A stretch of DNA of 62,310 nucleotides from Rhodovarius lipocyclicus (GTDB lineage: Bacteria; Pseudomonadota; Alphaproteobacteria; Acetobacterales; Acetobacteraceae): NCBI RefSeq assembly GCF_009900765.1, contig NZ_JAAABL010000021.1, positions 1 through 62,310 of the forward strand. Direction: 5' to 3'. The translations under genes were made by a program, and so were the position numbers. The notes below the pieces were generated by a model, which made no database searches, was not told where the DNA came from, and saw only the letters and a program-made list of their open reading frames with translations. Of the stretch, positions 1 through 9,208 are shown one piece after another (the stretch's first letter is position 1; each line of letters starts with the position of its first letter).

Positions 1-120
1 TCTCGGCGACTGTCCATGATCGATACAGGCTTCCAGGGCATCGCTCCGCTCCCGCGAAACTCTCACCCAAAAACCGTCAACCATCTCTCCGAACATCAGT
101 CAGGGATGTGTCCGGTCTGA
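1..120. other. Window edge, unassigned open frames
   Basis: This 120-base edge is visibly less GC-rich than the rest of the window. One frame is open on the plus strand from the edge to a TGA at 118-120. Another is open on the minus strand from an ATG at 96 to the edge (32 codons, beginning MFGEMVDGFW). I recognise neither product. The composition would fit the end of a transferred gene or insertion sequence, but no terminal repeat is visible and the flanking sequence is missing. Confidence 0.25.
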
Positions 121-121
121 A

Positions 122-138
122 CAGGGGCAAAGCCCCTG
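122..138. terminator. GC hairpin after the amidohydrolase gene
   Basis: Perfect 7-bp stem CAGGGGC / GCCCCTG with loop AAA. It lies 12 bases beyond the stop of the minus-strand gene at 151-774 and directly after the plus-strand stop at 118-120. There is no T-tract. It has the same stem-3-nt-loop-stem design as the outer hairpins of the six-copy repeat family elsewhere in this window. A termination or 3'-end stabilising role is inferred. Confidence 0.45.
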
Positions 139-150
139 AGTGCGCCCCCC

Positions 151-774
151 TCAGCCCGCCTGCGCCATGATCTGCGCGCTGGTCATCAGGTCCGCGTATT
201 TCTGCCCCATGTCGAACAGGTTGGCTTCATGCGGGGCCAGCGCGCGGTCGCCCACGCAATCTGTCGCCACGATGGTGCGGAAGTCGTTCTGCATCGAATC
301 CAGCACGGTCGCCCGCACGCAGCCGGAGGTCGTGCAGCCCGTGATCACCAGCGTGTCCGCGCCATGGAAGCGCAGGAAGCCTTGCAGCGGCGTGTCGAAG
401 AAGGCGCTGGCGCCGCGTTTGCGCACCACCAGCTCACCGGGGTTGGGTGTCAGCTCCGGCACGATCTGCGACAGGGGCGAGGTCTCGGTCAGCTTCAGCA
501 GACCCGGGGATTTCAGGGTGAACACCCCGGCGTCGGAGCCGTCATCGGCATAGACCACGCGGGTGTGGGCGATGGGCCAGCCCTTGGCGCGGGCGTGGGC
601 CAGCAGGGGCACGGTGGCGGTGATGGCGTCACCGATATTGCCGCCGCCGAAATGCGCGGGGTCGGTGAAGCCCACCACGAAATCCACGATCACCAGCGCC
701 ACCTTGGCGCCGAAGCCCGAGGAAGCGCCCATGCCCTGGGCCTTGTAGATGGCGACTTCGGGGTGCTCGCTCAT
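151..774 (-). CDS. Isochorismatase-family amidohydrolase
   Basis: Cysteine hydrolase of the isochorismatase superfamily, 207 aa, close in style to N-carbamoylsarcosine amidase and maleamate amidohydrolase (NicF). The expected catalytic triad is visible: Asp in ALVIVDFVVGF, Lys in VVRKRGASAFF and Cys in TGCTTSGCVRATVLDS. Such enzymes hydrolyse small amides or carbamoyl groups in the cytoplasm. The start codon overlaps the stop of the upstream FAD monooxygenase in an ATGA, so the two are translationally coupled and probably act in sequence on one substrate. A maleamate or N-carbamoyl substrate is plausible, but the substrate cannot be read from the sequence. Confidence 0.85.
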   Translation of the reverse strand: MSEHPEVAIYKAQGMGASSGFGAKVALVIVDFVVGFTDPAHFGGGNIGDAITATVPLLAHARAKGWPIAHTRVVYADDGSDAGVFTLKSPGLLKLTETSPLSQIVPELTPNPGELVVRKRGASAFFDTPLQGFLRFHGADTLVITGCTTSGCVRATVLDSMQNDFRTIVATDCVGDRALAPHEANLFDMGQKYADLMTSAQIMAQAG

Positions 775-1949
775 GCCACTGCCTCCAGGTCGCGCAGGGA
801 TTGGATCAGGCTGCCGCGCAGCAGGAAGGCGCGGTGCTTCGCGGGGTCGGCGACCGTGGCGCGCAGGTCGTTGAAATGGGCCTCACGCGCCGCGGGGTCG
901 CGCATGTTCATGGTCTGGCGGTTGCGCAGGGCCTGCTGCTGCACGACCTCCAGCGCCACCTTGCGGCGCTGGCGCTCATACCGGCCCAGCAGCGCGGGGT
1001 CCGCGCCGCGGATGATGGCGATCAGCTTGTCGCCCAGGTTGAAGGCATCGTGCGCGCCGCCATTCATGCCCATGCCGCCGAGCGGGTTGTTCACATGGGC
1101 GGCGTCGCCCACCAGCGCCACGCGGCCCTTGATGTAGTGGTCGGCCACGCGCTCATGCACGCGGTAGGCCGTGCGGTGGCGGATCTCGAACGGCACGCCG
1201 GTGGGCAGCACGCCCTGCATGCGCTCCTGCACCCGCTTCTCGGAGAGCATGACATCCTCCGGCTCATTCGCATCCGTCGGCAGCAGCAGGCGCCACAGGG
1301 ACAGGTTGCGCAGCAGCACGAACCATTCGTTGGGGTCGCTGATGTAGGAAATGTTGGCGAGGTCGGGGATCGCCTCATGGAACTTGAAGGTGGTGGACAG
1401 CGTCAGGAACACCTCGGGGATGGTGATGCCGTCGAAGGCAACGCCCAGCGCCCGGCGGACGGCGCTGCGGGCGCCGTCGCTGCCCACCAGCCAGTCGCCG
1501 GTGAAGGTCTCGCCGCCGGCGATGGTGACGGTCACGCTGTCCGCGTCCTGGCTCACGCCTTCCACCTTCGCGTCGTAGCGGAAGGTGACGTCGGGGTTGG
1601 TGGCCAGGCGGTCGCGCAGCAGGCGCGTCAGGCGCCATTGCTCGCATTGCAGGCGATAGGGGTGGTTGGTGTCGTTCTTCAGCACACCCAGGTCGAAGGT
1701 GGCGATCACCCCCTTCTCCCGGTCGCGCACCTGCCATTGCGGGCACACCAGGCCCATGCCGATCAGCTTGTCCGTCACGCCGAAGCGCTCCAGCAGGTCC
1801 AGTGTGGGGGGGTGGAAGGTGCTGGCGCGCAGATCGTCCGGCAGGTCGGGCGATTGCTCCAGGATCGTGACCTTGATGCCGGCATCGGCCAGGCAACAGG
1901 CGGTGATCATTCCGGCGGGTCCAGCGCCCACCACCAGCACATGCGCCAT
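771..1949 (-). CDS. FAD-dependent aromatic-type monooxygenase
   Basis: Class A flavoprotein monooxygenase (PheA/UbiH/MhpA type), 392 aa. The N-terminal Rossmann motif VVGAGPAGMITA binds FAD. A mid-protein VGSDGARSAVRR gives the DG motif for FAD/NAD(P)H contacts, and VALVGDAAHVNNPLGGMGMN is the second FAD (GD) motif. The start was set at MAHVLVVG because it sits directly before the Rossmann strand; an ATG four codons upstream (1961) is possible. It would insert one oxygen atom into an aromatic or heteroaromatic ring with NAD(P)H. It is coupled to the amidohydrolase downstream and divergent from a Bug receptor, which suggests one small uptake and degradation unit. Confidence 0.85.
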   Translation of the reverse strand: MAHVLVVGAGPAGMITACCLADAGIKVTILEQSPDLPDDLRASTFHPPTLDLLERFGVTDKLIGMGLVCPQWQVRDREKGVIATFDLGVLKNDTNHPYRLQCEQWRLTRLLRDRLATNPDVTFRYDAKVEGVSQDADSVTVTIAGGETFTGDWLVGSDGARSAVRRALGVAFDGITIPEVFLTLSTTFKFHEAIPDLANISYISDPNEWFVLLRNLSLWRLLLPTDANEPEDVMLSEKRVQERMQGVLPTGVPFEIRHRTAYRVHERVADHYIKGRVALVGDAAHVNNPLGGMGMNGGAHDAFNLGDKLIAIIRGADPALLGRYERQRRKVALEVVQQQALRNRQTMNMRDPAAREAHFNDLRATVADPAKHRAFLLRGSLIQSLRDLEAVA

Positions 1950-2107
1950 TGGATACTCCACAGATCGGCGGCGTCGGGTATGGCACCGGCCGGCGCGGCG
2001 ATGAGCCCCCCGGGGCGCCAGTTTCGGTCAAACGATTGCACTGACTGACGCGAAACCTTGCAATGCTGCCGCCGCGTTGGGCAAGCTGGGGTCAGGGAGG
2101 ATACCCA

Positions 2108-3082
2108 ATGAACATGTCACGCCGCGCGGCGCTGGCCGCGCCTGCGCTGTTTTGCACGCCTTATGCCGCAACTGCGCAAAGCAACTGGCCCGACAAATCC
2201 TGGCGCGTGCTGGTGGGCGGTGCGCCGGGCGGGGCCAGCGACATCTTCATGCGCTGCCTGGAACCCAGCCTGAGGGAGAGCCTGAGCCACGGCTTCTGGT
2301 TGGACAACCGCCCCGGCGCGGGCGGCATGCTGGCCGCCGAGATCTGCGCCGCCGCCCCGCCGGACGGCTATAATTTCCTCGTCAACCACATCGCCAGCAA
2401 CGGAATCGGCCCGCACCTGCATCGCCGTGCCGGGTTCGAACCGAACCGGGACCTGCAGGGGGTGGCGCGTATCGCCACCCTGGCGAACTGGATGATCGTG
2501 CGGCCCCAGCGCGGCTTCCGCACCGTGCAGGACCTGGTGGCCTATGCCCGCGCCCACCCGCGGGAGGCGACGTTCAGCTCGGCCGGTGTCGGCACGTCCT
2601 CTCACCTGTCGGGGGTGCTGTTCGGGCAGAAGATGGGCATCGAGGTGACGCATGTGCCCTATCGCGGCACCGCCCCCAGTATGCAGGCGGTGCTGACCGG
2701 AGAGGTGCTGTTCGCCATCGACAACGCGCCCGCCAGCGCCGAGCAGGTGCGCGCCGGCATGCTGCGGGCGCTCGCCGTCAGCCCCGCCCAGCGCTGGAGC
2801 CAGATGCCCGACGTGCCCACGATGCAGGAGGCGGGGGTGCCGGATTTCGACGTGTCCTCCTGGTATGGGCTGGCGGCGCCCGCCGCCACGCCGCGCCCCA
2901 TCGTGGACCGGCTGGGCCAGGCGGTGCTGCGCGCCCTGGCGGACCCGGCGGTAATCCAGCGCATCCGCGAATTCGGCGCCGACCCCTGGCCCGCCGGGCC
3001 GGACGACTACCAGGCCTTCATGCGGGCCGAGGAAGCGAAGTGGGGGCCGATCGTGCGGGCGGCGGGTGTGGAGCGCAGCTGA
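2108..3082 (+). CDS. TctC/Bug-type substrate-binding protein 1
   Basis: Periplasmic receptor of the tripartite tricarboxylate transporter (TctC/Bug) family, 324 aa. The N-terminus MNMSRRAALAAPALF followed by a small-residue region ending near ATAQS looks like a signal peptide. Family landmarks are W-P-(D/E)-K-S-W-R-V near the start, GGAPGGASDIFMR, NRPGAGG and HVPYRGTAPS. The start is the ATG preceded by GGGAGG at 2095-2100; an ATG 15 codons upstream would bury the signal. No TctA or TctB membrane partners lie nearby, as is common for the many orphan Bug proteins of this bacterial group. The ligand is probably a carboxylate used by the divergent monooxygenase/amidohydrolase pair (inference). 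Confidence 0.9.
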   Translation: MNMSRRAALAAPALFCTPYAATAQSNWPDKSWRVLVGGAPGGASDIFMRCLEPSLRESLSHGFWLDNRPGAGGMLAAEICAAAPPDGYNFLVNHIASNGIGPHLHRRAGFEPNRDLQGVARIATLANWMIVRPQRGFRTVQDLVAYARAHPREATFSSAGVGTSSHLSGVLFGQKMGIEVTHVPYRGTAPSMQAVLTGEVLFAIDNAPASAEQVRAGMLRALAVSPAQRWSQMPDVPTMQEAGVPDFDVSSWYGLAAPAATPRPIVDRLGQAVLRALADPAVIQRIREFGADPWPAGPDDYQAFMRAEEAKWGPIVRAAGVERS

Positions 3083-3216
3083 GTTTTCCCTCCACGGGCA
3101 TCTTCGCCCGGCCAGGCGATTTCGCCCGGCCGGGATCTGCCCTTGCCCCGCTTGCCCCACCCCGCGCATTCGCGCTTGATGCGCCCTGTGCCCAAACCGG
3201 GGGCGGGAGCAGCGAC

Positions 3217-4056
3217 ATGCGCGTCAGCGTGATCCAGATGAACCAAGGCAGCGACAAGGCCGCCAACCTCGACCAGGCGCGCCGCCTGATCGAGGCCGCC
3301 ATCGCCGCCGACCGGCCCGACATCGTCTCCCTGCCGGAGACCTGGACCAACCTGGGCGGCGGCCGCGAGTCGCGGGAGGCAGCGGCGGAACTCCTGCCCG
3401 AACCCGGCGGCACCGGCGGCCCGGCCTATGAGATGCTGCGCGACGTCGCGCGCGGCGCCGGCATCGCCGTGCATGGCGGCAGCATCATCGAGCGTGGGCC
3501 GGAAAAGCTGTTCAACACCACGCTGGTGTTCGACGCCACGGGCACCGAGATCGCGCGCTACCGCAAGATCCACCTGTTCGACATCACGGGCCCCGACGGC
3601 ACCGGCTACAAGGAAAGCGCGCTGTATGGCGCGGGGGATGCCATCGTCACCTGCCAGGTCGGCGGCGTCACGCTCGGCCTGACCATCTGCTACGACATGC
3701 GCTTCGGGGAGCTGTACGCGGCGCTGCGCGAACGCGGGGCGGAAGTGATCTTCGTGCCCAGCAACTTCACCCTGCAAACCGGCAAGGACCATTGGGAGGC
3801 ACTGCTGCGCGCCCGCGCGATCGAGACGCAGTGCTGGATCGCCGCCGCCGCCTCCTGGGGCAGCTATGAGGAACGCGGCGCGCAGCGCTTCGTCTATGGC
3901 CATTCGCTGATCGCCGACCCCTGGGGCCATGTCGTCGCCAAGGCCAGCGACGGCCGCGGCTGGGCCACCGCCCGCATCGACCCCGCCGTGACCGCGCGCG
4001 TCAGGCGGGACATGCCTATTTTGGAGCACCGCGCGGCGCGGCGCGTCCGGCTGTGA
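3217..4056 (+). CDS. Carbon-nitrogen hydrolase (nitrilase superfamily)
   Basis: Cytoplasmic amidase-type hydrolase of 279 aa. The Glu-Lys-Cys triad is visible at E41 (SLPETWTN), K117 (YRKIHLFD) and C158 (LTICYDMRF). The pattern matches the omega-amidase/deaminated-glutathione amidase branch, which hydrolyses small linear amides, but the exact substrate is not determinable. The start is the ATG of MRVSVIQMN, where the family's first beta strand begins; the longer frame from 3040 runs through the preceding gene. The stop overlaps the GTG start of the NAD kinase gene (GTGA), so the two are coupled. Confidence 0.88.
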   Translation: MRVSVIQMNQGSDKAANLDQARRLIEAAIAADRPDIVSLPETWTNLGGGRESREAAAELLPEPGGTGGPAYEMLRDVARGAGIAVHGGSIIERGPEKLFNTTLVFDATGTEIARYRKIHLFDITGPDGTGYKESALYGAGDAIVTCQVGGVTLGLTICYDMRFGELYAALRERGAEVIFVPSNFTLQTGKDHWEALLRARAIETQCWIAAAASWGSYEERGAQRFVYGHSLIADPWGHVVAKASDGRGWATARIDPAVTARVRRDMPILEHRAARRVRL

Positions 4057-4817
4057 CCACCCCCCGCATCGCCATCCTGGCAGCCGGCACGGATGTGGCC
4101 CAGGCGGCGCGCAATCGTTTGGCCCAGCTCTATGGCGACATCCCGCCGGAGCAGGCGACGCATCTCGTCGCCCTGGGCGGCGACGGCTTCATGCTGGAAA
4201 CCCAGCACCGCTTCCTCGGCCGCAACCTGCCGGTGTTCGGCATGAACCTCGGCACCGTGGGCTTCATGATGAACGCCTACCGCGAGGAAGACCTGATCGA
4301 GCGCGTGGCCGCCGCCCAGTCGGCCAGCCTGTTCCCGCTGCGCATGCGCGCCCACACCGCCACCGCCACCCACGCGGCGCTGGCGATCAACGAGGTCTCT
4401 CTGCTGCGCGAAACCCGCCAGACCGCCAAGCTGCGCATCCTGGTCGATGGCAAGGAACGCCTGCCGGAACTGGCCTGCGACGGCGTGCTGGTGGCCACCC
4501 CCGCGGGCAGCACGGCCTACAACCTGTCCGCCCACGGCCCCATCGTGCCGCTTTCGGCCAATCTGCTGCCGCTGACGCCGATTTCCGCCTTCCGCCCCAG
4601 GCGCTGGCGCGGCGCCCTGCTGCCGGCCGAGGCGCGGGTGGTGATCGAGGTGCTGGACCCCATCAAGCGCCCCGTCTCCGCCACCGCCGACTACACGGAG
4701 GTGCGCGATGTGCGCCGGGTGGAGGTGCGCCAGGACACCACCATCAGCCTGACCCTGCTGTTCGACCCGGACACCAGCCTGTCCGAGCGCATCATCGCGG
4801 AGCAGTTTGTTGGGTAA
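4053..4817 (+). CDS. nadK: NAD kinase
   Basis: ATP-NAD kinase of 254 aa, making NADP from NAD in the cytoplasm. The diagnostic GGDGFML motif is near residues 43-50, followed by [12 protein letters not shown], the NE-type segment INEVSLLRE and [21 protein letters not shown], all typical of bacterial NadK. Translation starts at a GTG overlapping the stop of the nitrilase-type gene. The length is on the short side but normal for alphaproteobacterial enzymes. The next gene, an MFS transporter, begins inside its last codons. Confidence 0.95.
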   Translation: MTTPRIAILAAGTDVAQAARNRLAQLYGDIPPEQATHLVALGGDGFMLETQHRFLGRNLPVFGMNLGTVGFMMNAYREEDLIERVAAAQSASLFPLRMRAHTATATHAALAINEVSLLRETRQTAKLRILVDGKERLPELACDGVLVATPAGSTAYNLSAHGPIVPLSANLLPLTPISAFRPRRWRGALLPAEARVVIEVLDPIKRPVSATADYTEVRDVRRVEVRQDTTISLTLLFDPDTSLSERIIAEQFVG

Positions 4818-5970
4818 TGACGCGCGGCTGATCCTGATCATCGCCGCGACCCAGTTCACCGGCTGGGGCACCATGTTCATTCCCTTCCAGCTGATGGTGG
4901 CCCCCATGGAGGCCGATCTGGGCTGGTCGCGCGCCACCATGAACATTGCCTTCACGCTGGGGCTGCTGGTCTCGGGCCTCGCGGCCGTGCCGGTGGGCCG
5001 CATCGTGGACCGCGCCGGCGGGCGCCTGCCGCTGGCCTGGGGCGGGCTGGCCGGCGCGGCACTGCTCGCGGTCTGGAGCCAGATCACCTGGCTGCCCGCC
5101 TTCTTCGCGCTGTGGCTGGTGATGGGCCTGGCCCACGCCTTCGCCCTGTGGGGTGCCGCCATGGCCGTGATGGTGACCCAGGCGCGGGAGCCGGTGCGCT
5201 CCATCACCACCCTCACCTTCATCACCGGCTTCACCGGCACCGTCTTCCTGCCGCTGATCGCCTGGCTGGAGGCGCATCTGGGCTGGCGCGGGGCGCTGCT
5301 GGCCCTGGCCGCCCTGCAGGCCCTGCCGGTGCCGCTCGCGCTGCTGTGCCTGCGGGATGCGCGCCCGCCCGCCAAGGAACGCCCGGCCCCCATCCCCCTC
5401 GGCCCCGTCATCCGCCGGCCGGCCTTCATCGGCCTGGCGCTGTGCCTGTGCGCGCATTCCTTCATCGGCACCGGGCTGGGCGCGCATCTGGTGCTGATGC
5501 TGCGGGAAAAAGGCCTGGATACCGCCACCGCCGTGACCGTCGTGGCCTTCCAGGGCCCCTTGCAGGTGGCCGCCCGCGCCGTGCTCTTCTTTCTGGGCAA
5601 CCGCGTGCAGGTGCTGCGCGTGGGCATCTTCGCCTGCCTGTGCCTGCCGGTGGCGCTGGGCTGGCTGTGGCTCTCGCCCGGGGAAATGCTGGTGCTGATG
5701 GGCTTCGTGCTGTTCTGGGCCATGGCCGACGGGCTGCTGACCATCGTGCGCGCCGCCGCCCCGGCCGAATTGCTGGGGCGGGAAGGCTACGGCGCCATCT
5801 CCGGCGCGCTGACCGCCAGCACCGTGCTGCCACGCGCCATGGCGCCGGCGGTGATCGCGGGGATCTGGCAGGCCTCGGGCGGATACGGGCCGGTGATGCC
5901 GCTGCTGCTGGCATTGGCCGTGGTGGCGCTGGGGGCGTTCGTGTTCGCGGCGAAGGATGGGCGGGCGTGA
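4807..5970 (+). CDS. MFS transporter
   Basis: Major facilitator superfamily permease, 387 aa with about 12 hydrophobic segments. The first is near residues 5-30 and the loop after the second segment carries the [13 protein letters not shown] motif. The cargo is not identifiable. The start is uncertain: the frame opens at TTG codons at 4807 and 4810, overlapping the end of nadK, and the first in-frame ATG (4873) would remove part of the first membrane segment, so the TTG start is preferred. Its last codons are followed by copy 1 of the composite repeat. Confidence 0.8.
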   Translation: MLGNDARLILIIAATQFTGWGTMFIPFQLMVAPMEADLGWSRATMNIAFTLGLLVSGLAAVPVGRIVDRAGGRLPLAWGGLAGAALLAVWSQITWLPAFFALWLVMGLAHAFALWGAAMAVMVTQAREPVRSITTLTFITGFTGTVFLPLIAWLEAHLGWRGALLALAALQALPVPLALLCLRDARPPAKERPAPIPLGPVIRRPAFIGLALCLCAHSFIGTGLGAHLVLMLREKGLDTATAVTVVAFQGPLQVAARAVLFFLGNRVQVLRVGIFACLCLPVALGWLWLSPGEMLVLMGFVLFWAMADGLLTIVRAAAPAELLGREGYGAISGALTASTVLPRAMAPAVIAGIWQASGGYGPVMPLLLALAVVALGAFVFAAKDGRA

Positions 5971-5982
5971 GGGGAAGTAAGG

Positions 5983-6192
5983 CCGAGGGGCTCTGCCCCT
6001 CGGACACCCCGCCAAAGGCCGAAAGGCCCTTGGAACCCATGAATTGGCGCCTTACCTTGGCAGGTGAGGCACAAAAATATTATTATAATATAATGGGTTA
6101 TACCTTTCCAAAAGGTGGCACCAAACTGCTGGGGTCCAGGGGCCTTTCGGCTCCTGGTGGGGGGAGCCCGAGGGGGGCAAAGCCCCTCTCGG
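5983..6192 (-). repeat. Composite hairpin repeat, copy 1 (inverted)
   Basis: Member of a six-copy intergenic family, in the opposite orientation to the others. On the plus strand it contains CCGAGGGGC-TCT-GCCCCTCGG (5983-6003), a GAAA-loop stem (6012-6033), an imperfect GGCGCC-type hairpin (from about 6046), an AT-rich core (about 6070-6112), the mirrored GAAA hairpin CCAGGGGCC-TTTC-GGCTCCTGG (6136-6157) and an 11-bp outer stem (6168-6192). The core is more diverged and more AT-rich than in other copies. It lies between two plus-strand genes, so it is downstream of the MFS gene and just upstream of xerD. Confidence 0.8.
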
Positions 6193-6202
6193 AGCCACAC
6201 CA

Positions 6203-7162
6203 ATGACCGCCCACTGGCTCGACATTTTCCTCGAAATGCTGGCTGCCGAGCGCAATGCCGCCCGCAACACCTTGCTGGCTTACCGGGCCGACCTCTCGGA
6301 TTTCCTGACCCAGCACGGGGCCGAGGCCACGGCCGATGATGTGCGTGATTACCTGCATCATCTGGCGGCCTCCGGCCTCGCGGCCCGCAGCCAGGCGCGC
6401 AAGTTGTCGGCCATCCGTCAGTTCTTCCGCTTCCTGGCGCGGGAGGGTTATCGCGCCGATGACCCGACGGAGCTGATCGACAGCCCCCGCCTGCCGCCCA
6501 GCCTGCCCAAGGCGCTGACCGAGGCGGAGGTGGAGGCGCTGATCCAGGGTGCCGAGCGCCTGCCGCCCACCCGCGCCCCCCTGGCCGTCGCGGCGCTGGA
6601 ACTGCTCTATGCCTCGGGGCTGCGCGCGTCGGAGCTGGTGACGCTGCCGGCGGGTGCCCTGCGGCAGAACGCGCCGTTGATCACGGTGCGCGGCAAGGGG
6701 GGGAAGGAGCGGCTGGTCCCCATCTCCCGCCGAGCGCGGGAGGCGGTGGCCGAGACGGCGGGCGAGGCCGAGCGGCGCGGGCGGGGCCATGTGCAGGCGG
6801 CGCGGTATCTGTTTCCGTCGCGCGGCAAGGCCGGGCATTTCACCCGCCAGGGGCTGGGGCTGCTGCTGAAGGAAGCGGCGCTGGCCGCGGGCGTGGACCC
6901 GGAGCGGGTTTCGCCGCATGTGCTGCGGCATTCCTTCGCCACCCATCTGCTGGGCCGCGGGGCGGATCTGCGCAGCCTGCAGACGCTGCTGGGCCATGCG
7001 GACATCGTGACCACGCAGATCTACACCAAGGTGCTGGACGAACATCTGCGGCGGCTGGTGGAAACGCATCACCCCCTGGCGACAGAAGCGCCCGCTCCGC
7101 GCATCATGCGGCCAGAACCAAGGCCGGCGCCCGCGCGCCGCAAGAAACGGGATAGTCCATGA
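6203..7162 (+). CDS. xerD: Tyrosine recombinase XerD
   Basis: Site-specific tyrosine recombinase, 319 aa, that with XerC resolves chromosome dimers at dif. An N-terminal SAM-like core-binding domain spans about residues 1-85. The catalytic residues are visible: Arg in ASGLRASELVTLP, Lys in GKGGKERLVP, HxxR in HVLRHSFATHLL, His/Trp-position His in LLGHADIVTT and the nucleophile Tyr in QIYTKV. XerD rather than XerC is assigned from overall similarity and because a second recombinase at 54629-55549 fits XerC. The stop overlaps the start of the CoA-lyase gene by 4 bp. The start is 11 bp after repeat copy 1. Confidence 0.9.
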   Translation: MTAHWLDIFLEMLAAERNAARNTLLAYRADLSDFLTQHGAEATADDVRDYLHHLAASGLAARSQARKLSAIRQFFRFLAREGYRADDPTELIDSPRLPPSLPKALTEAEVEALIQGAERLPPTRAPLAVAALELLYASGLRASELVTLPAGALRQNAPLITVRGKGGKERLVPISRRAREAVAETAGEAERRGRGHVQAARYLFPSRGKAGHFTRQGLGLLLKEAALAAGVDPERVSPHVLRHSFATHLLGRGADLRSLQTLLGHADIVTTQIYTKVLDEHLRRLVETHHPLATEAPAPRIMRPEPRPAPARRKKRDSP

Positions 7163-8100
7163 GTTTCCGCACCGTCACCGAAGCCACGCCGCGCCTGCAT
7201 CGCAGCGAGCTGGCCGTCCCTGCCTCCCGCCCCGCGATCTTCGAGAAGGCCGCCGCCTCCGCCGCCGACCTGGTCTTCCTGGACCTGGAGGACGCGGTGG
7301 CGCCGGACGAGAAGGAGGCCGCCCGCCGCAACGCCATCGACGCGATGACGAATGTGGATTGGGGCGACAAGATCATGGCCGTGCGGATCAACGGCCTGGA
7401 CACGCACTACATGTACCGCGACGTGATCGACCTGATCGAGCAGGCGGGCGAGCGGCTGGACCTGTTCATCATCCCCAAGGTGGGCGATGCGCGCGATGTC
7501 TATGCGCTGGACATGCTGACCACCCAGGTCGAGGCCGCGATGGGCCGCAAGAAGCGCATCGGCTTTTCCCTGATCATCGAGACGGCGCTGGGCCTGGCGA
7601 ATGTGGAACGCATCGCCGAGGCATCGCCGCGCATCGAGGCATTGCAGATGGGCGTGGCGGACCTCGCGGCGTCCTTGCGCATGCGCACCACCAATATCGG
7701 CGGGCCGGTGGAGGAATATGCCTCGGCGGCGGGCGTGCTGGATGCGTGGCAGTTCCCGATGTCGCGCGTGATCACGGCGGCGCGGGCGGCGGGGCGGCGG
7801 CCGATCGCCGGGCCCTTCGGCAATTTCAAGGACCCGGAGGGGCTGGAAGCCGCCGCCCGCCGCGCCCGTGCCCTGGGGGCGGAGGGCATGATGGCCATCC
7901 ACCCCAGCCAGATCGCCATCATCAACAGCGTGTTCACCCCCAGCGAGGCGGAGATCCATCAGGCCCGCCGCATCCTGCAGGCGATGGAGGAAGCCACCCG
8001 CACCGGTCGCGGTGCCGTGGCGCTGGATGGGCGGCTGCTGGACATCGCCAGCATCCGGCAGGCGGAGGCGCTGTTGGAAAAGGCCAAGATGCTTGGGTAG
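7159..8100 (+). CDS. HpcH/HpaI-family CoA-ester lyase
   Basis: Malyl-CoA/beta-methylmalyl-CoA lyase-like protein of the citrate lyase beta subunit family, 313 aa with a TIM-barrel fold. Landmarks are LAVPASRPAIFEKA, the metal and CoA region VFLDLEDAVAPDEK, AVRINGLDTHYMYRD, FIIPKVGDARDVY and IHPSQIAIIN near the C-terminus. Such enzymes cleave malyl-CoA or related esters to acetyl-CoA or propionyl-CoA plus glyoxylate with Mg2+. The exact ester cannot be told. It overlaps xerD by 4 bp (ATGA), and the next MFS gene begins within its last codons. Confidence 0.87.
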   Translation: MSFRTVTEATPRLHRSELAVPASRPAIFEKAAASAADLVFLDLEDAVAPDEKEAARRNAIDAMTNVDWGDKIMAVRINGLDTHYMYRDVIDLIEQAGERLDLFIIPKVGDARDVYALDMLTTQVEAAMGRKKRIGFSLIIETALGLANVERIAEASPRIEALQMGVADLAASLRMRTTNIGGPVEEYASAAGVLDAWQFPMSRVITAARAAGRRPIAGPFGNFKDPEGLEAAARRARALGAEGMMAIHPSQIAIINSVFTPSEAEIHQARRILQAMEEATRTGRGAVALDGRLLDIASIRQAEALLEKAKMLG

Positions 8101-9208
8101 GGGCCCGGGCGTCGCCTGGGCGGGCGCCGCCGCCACCTTCATCGGCATCGGGCTGGCGCGCTTCGCCTTCGTGCCGCTGTTCCCGGCCATGGTTTCGGCG
8201 GGTTGGGTGGATGGCGGGGGCGCGGGGCTGCTGGGGGCCACCACCCTGGCGGGCTATCTGCCCGGCGTGCTGATGGGCCAGCGCCTGGCGCGCGCCATCG
8301 GCACCGCCCGCGTGCTCGACCTCGCGATCGGGCTGGTGGTGCTGGCCTTCGCGGCCTGTGCCTGGAATGGCGGGCTGTGGTGGCTGCTGCCCTGGCGGGG
8401 TGCGGTGGGCGTGGCGGGCGGCTGGGTCATGGCGCTGGCCGCCCCCGCCACCCAGGCCGAACTGCCGCCCGAGCGCCGGGGCATGGTCGCCGGCATGGTG
8501 ATCGGCGGCGTGGCCAGCGGCATCTGGGTGGGCGCGCTGCTGATGCCCTGGCTGCTGCTGCGCGGGCCGGGCCCGGCCTGGGCCGCCCTGGCCGCCATCG
8601 CGGGCGCGCTGTGGCTGGTGGCCCGGCCGCGCTGGCCGCGCGCGGTGCTGCCGCCGCTGCGCGCCGGGGCCGGGTGGTCGCCGCTGCTGACGGCCTATCT
8701 GCTCTCGGGCGCCGGGATGGTGCCGCCCATGGTGTACCTGTCGGATCTGGTGGCGCGCGGGCATGGGCTGGGGCTATCGGCGGGCTCCCTGGCCTGGGCG
8801 CTGTTCGGGCTGGGAGGCCTTGGCGGCGCCTTGCTCGGCGGGCGGGTGGCGCAGGCCATGGGCGGCGCGCGGGCCGCCATGCTGTGGCTGCTGGCGCAGG
8901 TGCTGGGCATGGCCGGGCTGACCTTGCCGTGGCCCTGGCTCGTCTGGCCCGGGGCGGCGCTGGCCGGCTTCGCCGGCATCGGCGTCACCGCCGTGCTGCT
9001 GGTGCTGCTGCGTGAGCGCCATGGCGCCGATGCCCCGGCCCTGTGGGCGCGCGGCACCGCGGGCTATGCGCTGGGCCAGGCGGCGGGCGCCTTTCTGCTG
9101 GCGGCGATCTTCGCCATGACGCATGAAAGCCATGCGGCGGTGTTCGGGGCCGGGCTGCTGGTGTCCCTGGGCGCCGTCTGGGTGATGCGGGAGGCGATGA
9201 CGCCATGA
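8093..9208 (+). CDS. YbfB/YjiJ-type MFS transporter
   Basis: MFS permease of the YbfB/YjiJ family, about 371 aa and extremely rich in Gly, Ala, Leu and Trp, with about 12 membrane segments. The opening IGLARFAFVPLFPAMV followed by AGLLGATTLAGYLPGVLMG is the family signature. No ATG precedes the first membrane segment in this frame except far inside the CoA-lyase gene (8012), so a TTG start at 8093 overlapping that gene's stop is proposed. The cargo is unknown. The stop overlaps the alpha/beta hydrolase start in an ATGA. Confidence 0.82.
   Translation: MGRGPGVAWAGAAATFIGIGLARFAFVPLFPAMVSAGWVDGGGAGLLGATTLAGYLPGVLMGQRLARAIGTARVLDLAIGLVVLAFAACAWNGGLWWLLPWRGAVGVAGGWVMALAAPATQAELPPERRGMVAGMVIGGVASGIWVGALLMPWLLLRGPGPAWAALAAIAGALWLVARPRWPRAVLPPLRAGAGWSPLLTAYLLSGAGMVPPMVYLSDLVARGHGLGLSAGSLAWALFGLGGLGGALLGGRVAQAMGGARAAMLWLLAQVLGMAGLTLPWPWLVWPGAALAGFAGIGVTAVLLVLLRERHGADAPALWARGTAGYALGQAAGAFLLAAIFAMTHESHAAVFGAGLLVSLGAVWVMREAMTP

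Noticed and set aside
2021-2064. Inverted words GTTTCG/CGAAAC and ATTGCA/TGCAAT between the monooxygenase and Bug 1 genes
   Set aside because: Only 6 bp each and with no adjacent regulator gene; too short to claim as an operator.
3894-5744. A 616-codon minus-strand frame opposite nadK and the MFS gene
   Set aside because: Shadow of well-supported plus-strand genes, with no motif of its own.
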